Source: CAZXSK01 sp964642855 (lineage in GTDB: Bacteria > Planctomycetota > Phycisphaerae > SM23-33). Taken from it: a DNA stretch of 20,375 nt. The stretch covers positions 1 through 20,375 of the forward strand of contig CAZXSK010000068.1 in the NCBI GenBank assembly GCA_964642855.1, given 5' to 3'. Every line of letters begins with the position of its first letter. The first letter of the stretch is position 1. The translations under genes and the position numbers were made by a program. Below the pieces are notes generated by a model, which saw nothing but the letters and a program-made list of their open reading frames with translations, was not told the origin of the DNA and did not search any database. This document shows, piece by piece, positions 15,021-20,375 of this stretch.

Positions 15021-18000
15021 ATGTCGGGAAAACGACTGTCGTTGATTCTTGCAGCGTTCGGCCTTGGGGCGATGCTCACGCAGTGGGGCAGCGCTTCGGA
15101 GTGGATTGAGGCGCAGGTCAAGGGCGAGCAGGTTCGTCCGAAGCAGGTGGTATACTGGACAAGCTCCGGCTCGCCGGAGGTGGATCTCAAACGGGCGCGC
15201 CAATTCGAAGAGTCCCACCCGGACATCAACATCAGCCCGAACTTCCGCGAAACGGGCGGTCTGCAGGACATTCTCTTCCTGAGCTTTCTCAGCGGCAATC
15301 CGCCGGACTACATGGACGCCGAGAAGAGCGAACTCCGCAAGTACGTTCTCATCGGCGGGATCTATCCGCTGGACGACCTTGTAGCCCGCGAGAACGAGCG
15401 ACTTAAGCCTCAGGGAATTTCGTACACCGACCAGTTCCTGCTGGGCGACTCGAGGCTGCACCGGTTCAGCCTGAACCCGGACGACCGCTTCCTGCGCGAG
15501 ATGGAGAAGTACCCGGCCGAGGCGGCAAGGTTGTTGGCGATGGACGGGAAGATCATCGGCCTGCGCGGCGTCTCGATGCCGCCGACGATTACGTACAACA
15601 AGCGCCTGTTCCGTGAGGCGGCGAAGATGTTTCCCGACGCCGGCCTTGTCGACGACCATGGCGAGCCGATCCCGCCGACCACGTGGCTGGAGTTTTACCA
15701 GAAGGCAAAGGTCATTACCGCATATGGCAGGCGGGCGGCCGAGCAGCGCGGGCTCAACGAGCCGATCTGTTACGGGGCGGTCCTGCAAGGCCAGAGGCCC
15801 CACGACATCGTGCGCGGCATCAAGCCGCTTGCCTACCGGGCCGGCTCGATGGCGTTCGAGTACTCCGGCAGCACCGAGGCGGTACAGAAGTACTTCGACC
15901 CCAACACGCCGGAAGGCAAGGCGGCGCTGGAGAAGTACGGCGACCAGCCGGTGGGCTTCTTCAACTACGAGAACGACGCCTGGCTGGCAGCCTTTGCGCT
16001 GTTGTGGAAGCTCAAGACCGAGGGGCTGATCCTGCCCGGCACGGCGGCGCGTCATTACGAGGACGTCCGCACCGCCCTGGCCTCCGGGGAGGCGGCGATG
16101 GTCCTGGATGGGTGGCATGCCGCCCTGATCGGGGCCGAGCGCGTGCCCTGGGCGGCGCAGGATCTTGGCAGCGCGCCGGTGCCCACGCCCTATCACGAGG
16201 TGGACCCCAACACCGGCTGGACACGCCAGCGGGTGCAGGAAGAGAGGCAGGAGCTTTACGAGCTGCTCGCGCTCCATGAGGTCGGTATCGACCTGCCGAC
16301 GGGCAACAAGATGCCCCGGGCGGCCAAGGACCAGATCCAGTTCTTCACCTCGCTCTGTCGAAGTCCCGAAGCCACGTGGGAGTGGATCCATTACGGGGCG
16401 CTGAATCCGGAAGTGCTCAAGAAGGAGTGTCGTCGCGGCACCTGCCCCCAGCAGGTCATCGCCTACGAGCATCTTGGCGATCCGGAATGGTTCCCGTACT
16501 CCTACCAGCCCCAGGTCTACAGGATCATCGAGGAAGACTGCGCGATGTGGCCGGATCGGCCGCTCCGACGCCCCGTGCAGACGCAGACCTACGAGGAGGT
16601 CTTCCACAAGTGGTTCTTCCAGACCGAAGAGAAGGACCTCTCAGCGATTCTGCGGAATACCCGCCAGGGGCTGGAGACCTACTCCGAACAGCTTAACCGG
16701 GACCTCGCCACGCGGATCGAAGACGGCATCGTCAGGCCGGAGGAGTGGAGCTTCGCATCGTGGGATCCCACCCAAGCCGAGAAGTTCTACGAGCTCCAGC
16801 GCAGGCTCTCCAAGTCGCCGGAGGTCAAGGCGAAGATCGAGCAGGTCCGCAGGAAGTTCCTGAAGCTCGCGCAAGAGAACCCCGGCTGGGGCGTGCTCAA
16901 CGAGCAGGATACGCATGTGCGAAGAGACATCTGGCAGTACAAGCCGATGACGTCGTCGCTGCAGGTGCTCTGGATCCCGGCGCTGCTGGTTGCGATCATC
17001 ATTGCCTGGCTGGTCACGACCGCCACCCGGGATTTCCTCGCCGGCCGAAACGTGCTGGAGGACACCCTCCGCGGCGCCCGACGGAACTGGTTCGGCTACG
17101 TGTTCGTGCTGCCGGGCATCCTGGCGATTCTGGCGTTCGCGGTGTATCCGTCGATCTACCAGTTCTACCTGTCGGCCCATTCCGGAGACGGCCTGGAGCC
17201 CATGGCCTATGTGGGCATGGAGAACTTCCAGCGGATCCTGAACCCGTCCCACCAGCAGTTCGACAAGGTCTTCTGGGTGAAGGTCGTGCCCAACACCATG
17301 CTGTACATGCTTGTGGTCACGGTCGGGCAGATCTGTATCGGCCTGCTGATCGCAAGCCTGTTGAACCTGCCCCTTCGAGCCAACCGCGCCTATCGCGTGC
17401 TGTACTTCATCCCGCTGGTGACCTCGCTGGCCGTGGTGAGCGTGATTCTCATCGGCCTGCTGCGCGGAGAGCAGTCGGGCGTGAACCAGTTCCTCGAATG
17501 GGTCGGGCTGGAGAAGCTGCCCTATTGGCTGGGGCTGGTCGACAAGCCGGACCAATCGATAGATTGGCTCGGGCCGAAGACCGGACTGTGGACCGTGATG
17601 CTGGTGGGCATCTGGCATGGCTTGCCCTACAACATCATCCTCCTGCTGGCCGGGCTGCAGTCGATCTCGCCGCAACTCTACGAGGCAGCCAAGGTCGACG
17701 GCGCCAACGCCTGGCGGCGATTCGTTCACGTAACCATCCCGGAGATGCTGCCGATCCTGATCATCATCGCGTTCAACGCGTTCATCGGGGCCGCCCGGGC
17801 CTTCAGCGTGGTGTTCGTGCTCACCGAGGGCGGCGCCGACCACTCCAGCGAGCTGGTCGCGACCTATGTATTCAAGAAGGGTTTCATGAAGCCCGAAGGA
17901 CAGGAAGCCGACCTCGGCTACGCCTCGGCGCTGGGAATCGTCTACTCGGTGATGCTTGCAGCGCTGACGTTCACGAACGTGATGATCATCGCACGTCGGT

Positions 18001-18071
18001 GGAAACGCAGGCTCAAAGCAGGACAGCAGAAAGCAGTCCAGCCCGTCAAGGGAGGTGGCGTCCATGGCTGA
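15021..18071 (+). CDS. Fused solute-binding protein and MalF-like sugar ABC transporter permease
   Basis: 1016 residues from ATG 15021, with GGAAGGA six bases upstream. Residues 1-26 are a signal peptide or anchor. From about 40 the sequence is an extracellular solute-binding protein of the CUT1 sugar type (VVYWTSSGSPEVDLKRARQF, later a VLDGWHAALIG turn), continuing to about 530, then a mostly helical linker to about 640. A first membrane helix at 648-668 is followed by a basic segment. A full MalF/UgpA-type permease then starts near 691 (GYVFVLPGILAILAFAVYPS) and carries the ATPase-docking EAA loop EAAKVDGANAWRRF from 888. The extra helix brings the chain back to the cytoplasm, so both parts keep their normal topology. 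Solute-binding protein and permease are normally separate genes in CUT1 systems. The gene overlaps the next by eight bases. Confidence 0.9.
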   Translation: MSGKRLSLILAAFGLGAMLTQWGSASEWIEAQVKGEQVRPKQVVYWTSSGSPEVDLKRARQFEESHPDINISPNFRETGGLQDILFLSFLSGNPPDYMDAEKSELRKYVLIGGIYPLDDLVARENERLKPQGISYTDQFLLGDSRLHRFSLNPDDRFLREMEKYPAEAARLLAMDGKIIGLRGVSMPPTITYNKRLFREAAKMFPDAGLVDDHGEPIPPTTWLEFYQKAKVITAYGRRAAEQRGLNEPICYGAVLQGQRPHDIVRGIKPLAYRAGSMAFEYSGSTEAVQKYFDPNTPEGKAALEKYGDQPVGFFNYENDAWLAAFALLWKLKTEGLILPGTAARHYEDVRTALASGEAAMVLDGWHAALIGAERVPWAAQDLGSAPVPTPYHEVDPNTGWTRQRVQEERQELYELLALHEVGIDLPTGNKMPRAAKDQIQFFTSLCRSPEATWEWIHYGALNPEVLKKECRRGTCPQQVIAYEHLGDPEWFPYSYQPQVYRIIEEDCAMWPDRPLRRPVQTQTYEEVFHKWFFQTEEKDLSAILRNTRQGLETYSEQLNRDLATRIEDGIVRPEEWSFASWDPTQAEKFYELQRRLSKSPEVKAKIEQVRRKFLKLAQENPGWGVLNEQDTHVRRDIWQYKPMTSSLQVLWIPALLVAIIIAWLVTTATRDFLAGRNVLEDTLRGARRNWFGYVFVLPGILAILAFAVYPSIYQFYLSAHSGDGLEPMAYVGMENFQRILNPSHQQFDKVFWVKVVPNTMLYMLVVTVGQICIGLLIASLLNLPLRANRAYRVLYFIPLVTSLAVVSVILIGLLRGEQSGVNQFLEWVGLEKLPYWLGLVDKPDQSIDWLGPKTGLWTVMLVGIWHGLPYNIILLLAGLQSISPQLYEAAKVDGANAWRRFVHVTIPEMLPILIIIAFNAFIGAARAFSVVFVLTEGGADHSSELVATYVFKKGFMKPEGQEADLGYASALGIVYSVMLAALTFTNVMIIARRWKRRLKAGQQKAVQPVKGGGVHG
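18051..18055 (+). promoter_or_regulatory. Ribosome site that sets the MalG-like start
   Basis: GGAGG lies eight bases before ATG 18064. The alternative in-frame GTG at 18055 overlaps this site and would lack a ribosome site of its own. Confidence 0.6.
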
Positions 18072-20127
18072 GCAGCGCCCGCAGAACCTGCAGAGCTACG
18101 CCCCTCACCGGCGAAGCAAGTGGACGTGGCTTCGGTACCATTGGTGGGTCGTACTCATTCACGGCTTGCTGATCGTCCTGGGCCTGATCAACCTCTACCC
18201 GTTCTTCTGGATGCTCGGCACGAGCGTCAAGGCCGAGGCGGAGGCCTCCGACGACCGCCTGCGCCCCGTGCCCGTAAAAAAGTACGCCTTGGCTGAGGGA
18301 ACCGATCCCAACACCTACTTCCCCTTCGCCCTCGAACCCGGCCTGCAGGAAGCCTATCGCGACTTCCTTGCCGCTTCCGACCGGTTCCAAGACGCCCGCA
18401 ACGAGTCCGAGGACCGGCGGGAAGCTGCCCGGGAGAATTTCGAGGCCGCCGAGACGTTCTATCGTCAGAACCTGTCTACTCTGGTCGAGAAGAAGCTCCA
18501 GGCGCTTCAGATCCAGCAGCGCAGAGCGATGGAGAGCGAACTGCTCAGCCGGCTGGCTGTTCTCAACGTCTCGGAAGATCCGAACGTAATCGAGCTCCGC
18601 CGGAGGGAGGCGATTGTCAAGGAGCTCCGCAACGGGTGGGAATCCGAAGCCACCTGGCTGGCACGCGAGCGGGGGAAAGTCGATGCCCGCATCGAGCAGA
18701 TCGAGCAGGTGGGGGATCCCAACGCGTTGACACTCGCCTCGCTGGAACTCCTCAACATGGAACGCACACTGCTGGGACGGCTTCAGCAGCAGGCCCAGAG
18801 GGAGGCAGAGAACTACCGGCAGAGGCTGGACAGTCTTGAACAGCAGGTCGCTGATCACAAGGCCCTGTTCCGGGATCCCCAGGCCAGTGGCGCCCAGGAC
18901 GATCCGTGGAAGCACACGCGGAAGGTGCTGACGACCTTGATCGAAGCGGATCTGCTCGTCCGGCAGGACGACCCGACGAGATACTGGCCGACCGACGGTC
19001 TTCTTTCGAGAAACTGGCCGGCGTCATTCACGGACAAGCAGAAACGCATCGCCGCGGAGGTGCAGGACTACTACACGGTGACACCCAGGGAGTACGCCAA
19101 GGCAGCCAGCGTGGATCTTCCGACGGCCCGGGGACACCTGATGGAACTGAACAGGGCGGGCAACGTAATGACCCTGGTGCAGCCGGTTTCGGACGGCAAC
19201 GAGCCTGTCTACACACTCGGCCAGACCGCCCGCGGAGCAATCTACAAGGATCTTCTGCCGCGACAGATCGCCACGCTGTACTACATGGCCAAGGAGAACG
19301 AGCGACGCAGCGAAAGCCGTACCACCTACGCCACCGATCGCTGGGCGGCTGACGATTACGCGAAAAAGTACCTCGGCGAGTCGAACGTGGACTTGGCCTA
19401 TCGTGAGCTTTCCGATATGTCGCAAGCCGGACTGCTCACCGACGGAACGTTCCAGTGGATCAACTACTGGGTGGTGCTCAAGGAGGAGAACCTGCTGCTG
19501 AACTTCGCCACCAGCGTCATCATCACCGCTTCGGTGGTGATCCTGACGGTGCTGATCTCCTCGATGCTGGGCTACGCCCTGGCGAGGATCCGGTTCCCGG
19601 GGAAGTTCCTGGTTCTGGGCATCATGATTGCCGCTTCGGTCCTGCCGCGCGAAGCCCGCGTGATTCCGGTCTTCAAGATGCTTCTCTCAGCCCATGCGCT
19701 GCAGAACCTGTGGGGCATGGTACTCTGGCTGACCACCTTCGGGGTGGGCAACGCGCTGCTGATGGCGGGGTTCTTCCTCACGCTGCCTCGCGAGGTCGAC
19801 GAAGCAGCCGAAGTCGACGGGGCGGGGATCTTCCGGAAATTCTTCGACATCGCACTGCCCATGGCCAGACCGATCGTGATGACCGTGGGCCTGTTCGCAT
19901 TCCTGACGGCGTGGAACAACTTTCTGATCCCGATGCTCTGCACGATCTCCCGACCCAGCATGCAGCCACTGGCGGTGGCGGTCTACAACTTCCAGCAAGG
20001 CCACCCGGGCAAATGGCATCAGATCAACGCCGCTGCGGCGATCATGATCGTCCCGGTGATCCTGATGTTCCTGTTGGTCCAGAAGCACGTGGTCAAATCG
20101 ATCGCGGTAGGGGCGGTCAAAGGCTGA
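18064..20127 (+). CDS. MalG-like sugar ABC transporter permease with large coiled-coil and winged-helix-like insertion
   Basis: 687 residues from ATG 18064. Membrane helix 1 spans about 27-50 (LIHGLLIVLGLINLYPFFWM, then the usual GTSVK). In MalG-type permeases roughly 45 residues follow before helix 2; here helix 2 begins near 482, leaving about 425 residues in between. The insertion has a highly charged coiled coil (about 97-270, rich in Glu, Arg, Gln, Ala), a short winged-helix-like segment near 282-312, and two related repeats at about 340-390 (PREYAKAASVDLPTARGHL) and 427-470 (ADDYAKKYLGESNVDLAYREL). The remainder is an ordinary MalG-type core with EAA loop EAAEVDGAGIFRKF from 580. By the family's topology the insertion lies outside the cytoplasm. 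It may contact the fused binding protein of the partner permease; that is inference. No ATPase gene follows. Confidence 0.9.
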   Translation: MAEQRPQNLQSYAPHRRSKWTWLRYHWWVVLIHGLLIVLGLINLYPFFWMLGTSVKAEAEASDDRLRPVPVKKYALAEGTDPNTYFPFALEPGLQEAYRDFLAASDRFQDARNESEDRREAARENFEAAETFYRQNLSTLVEKKLQALQIQQRRAMESELLSRLAVLNVSEDPNVIELRRREAIVKELRNGWESEATWLARERGKVDARIEQIEQVGDPNALTLASLELLNMERTLLGRLQQQAQREAENYRQRLDSLEQQVADHKALFRDPQASGAQDDPWKHTRKVLTTLIEADLLVRQDDPTRYWPTDGLLSRNWPASFTDKQKRIAAEVQDYYTVTPREYAKAASVDLPTARGHLMELNRAGNVMTLVQPVSDGNEPVYTLGQTARGAIYKDLLPRQIATLYYMAKENERRSESRTTYATDRWAADDYAKKYLGESNVDLAYRELSDMSQAGLLTDGTFQWINYWVVLKEENLLLNFATSVIITASVVILTVLISSMLGYALARIRFPGKFLVLGIMIAASVLPREARVIPVFKMLLSAHALQNLWGMVLWLTTFGVGNALLMAGFFLTLPREVDEAAEVDGAGIFRKFFDIALPMARPIVMTVGLFAFLTAWNNFLIPMLCTISRPSMQPLAVAVYNFQQGHPGKWHQINAAAAIMIVPVILMFLLVQKHVVKSIAVGAVKG

Positions 20128-20167
20128 TCCGGGGCGCGACAACGCCGGCCGGTACCTGGATCTGGGC

Positions 20168-20197
20168 CCGGGCCTGAGTGAACCGGCCTTGGCCCGG
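20168..20197 (+). other. GC hairpin 40 bases after the transporter operon
   Basis: CCGGGCC (20168-20174) pairs with GGCCCGG (20191-20197), loop 16. No T-run follows on the + strand, so it is at best a weak terminator or RNA-stabilising hairpin for the transporter transcript. Confidence 0.3.
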
Positions 20198-20213
20198 TCC
20201 TGTTGATCGGCGC

Positions 20214-20270
20214 AAAAAAAGAGACAGACCCAGCCGTTCGCGCGGTAATGAACGGACCGTCGTCTGTCTC
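20214..20270 (-). terminator. Intrinsic terminator on the - strand
   Basis: Perfect 9-bp outer stem GAGACAGAC (20221-20229) with GTCTGTCTC (20262-20270) and a nested 6-bp stem (20234-20239 with 20250-20255). On the - strand the stem is followed directly by seven T (20220-20214). It would stop transcription arriving from the right of the window. Confidence 0.65.
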
Positions 20271-20369
20271 TCGAAGACTGCATTCGCAGCAATCCTCCTC
20301 AAGGATCGGACCCAACAGTAGGACAGACGGGGGCCGCCCGCACTTGCGAGCGACCCGCTTCCGTCTGTC
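20214..20369 (-). ncRNA. Candidate structured RNA or attenuator-like element
   Basis: Read on the - strand, four hairpins occur in order. The first is long (20369-20322): a 9-bp stem, a 4-base bulge, then 11 bp with tetraloop AAGU. The second is small (20306-20292, 5 bp) and the third also (20289-20278, 4 bp). The last is the terminator with its U-tract. Two pairs in the first stem are G-U on the - strand but C-A mismatches on the + strand, favouring - strand transcription. The 3' arm of the first hairpin can also pair over eight bases with the 5' arm of the terminator, so the two folds compete. No known RNA family is recognised; a simple 3' untranslated region with two tandem hairpins is the alternative. 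Confidence 0.4.
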
Positions 20370-20375
20370 TGCCGG

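Noticed and set aside
14910..18065. Long - strand frames (565 and 474 codons) antisense to the fused transporter gene
   Set aside because: The + strand frame carries clear binding-protein and permease motifs; the antisense frames have none and no convincing start signals.
19687..20283. - strand frame starting at ATG 20283 with GAGGAGG ten bases upstream
   Set aside because: The ribosome-site-like sequence lies in a small hairpin, and the frame runs through a terminator and then antisense to the permease; a short leader peptide cannot be excluded.
1..20375. CRISPR arrays, tRNA or rRNA genes, insertion sequences
   Set aside because: No regularly spaced repeats, tRNA-like cloverleaf sequences, rRNA core sequences or transposase motifs were seen on reading.

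Overview
The window is GC-rich bacterial DNA from a draft or metagenome assembly; a run of exactly 100 N lies at 9844-9943. Several traits point to Planctomycetota, most likely a Phycisphaerae-type lineage: two PEP-CTERM proteins (one with a dockerin-like calcium-binding repeat), a Ser/Thr kinase in one operon with a planctomycete-style sigma factor, DPN/DAN-rich linkers, and carbohydrate-transport proteins of unusual architecture. The lineage is inferred from gene content; no rRNA or tRNA is present.

Layout. (1) 1-4602, + strand: a tightly packed envelope operon with the C-terminal part of an AsmA/TamB-like protein, a YihY/BrkB-family membrane protein and an M48 metalloprotease lipoprotein. 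(2) 4603-4924: non-coding, with four inverted repeats. (3) 4925-7741, + strand: a signalling operon with overlapping genes for a transmembrane Ser/Thr kinase, an ECF-like sigma factor and a small unknown protein. (4) 7751-10788, - strand: a PEP-CTERM glycoside-hydrolase-like protein with a dockerin-like repeat, a second PEP-CTERM protein cut by the gap, and a LacI-family regulator cut by the same gap. (5) 10990-11889, + strand: a DUF89 phosphatase-like protein, divergent from lacI across a region with a probable promoter and operator. (6) 11997-14855: a secreted heparinase II/III-like protein. (7) 15021-20127: two overlapping genes for a carbohydrate ABC transporter. (8) 20128-20375: non-coding; on the - strand it could fold into a multi-hairpin RNA ending in an intrinsic terminator.

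How the genes may work together. The LacI regulator, glycoside-hydrolase-like PEP-CTERM protein, heparinase-like lyase and CUT1-type transporter look like a polysaccharide (perhaps uronate-rich) degradation and uptake locus. This is inferred from neighbourhood.

The strongest candidate for an undescribed system is the transporter. Its solute-binding protein is fused through an extra membrane helix to the MalF-like permease. The MalG-like permease carries about 425 residues between its first two membrane helices, where relatives have a short loop; these residues form a long coiled coil followed by winged-helix-like repeats predicted to lie outside the cytoplasm. No ATPase gene is in the window, so one must be supplied from elsewhere. 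The second candidate is the structured - strand element at 20214-20369.
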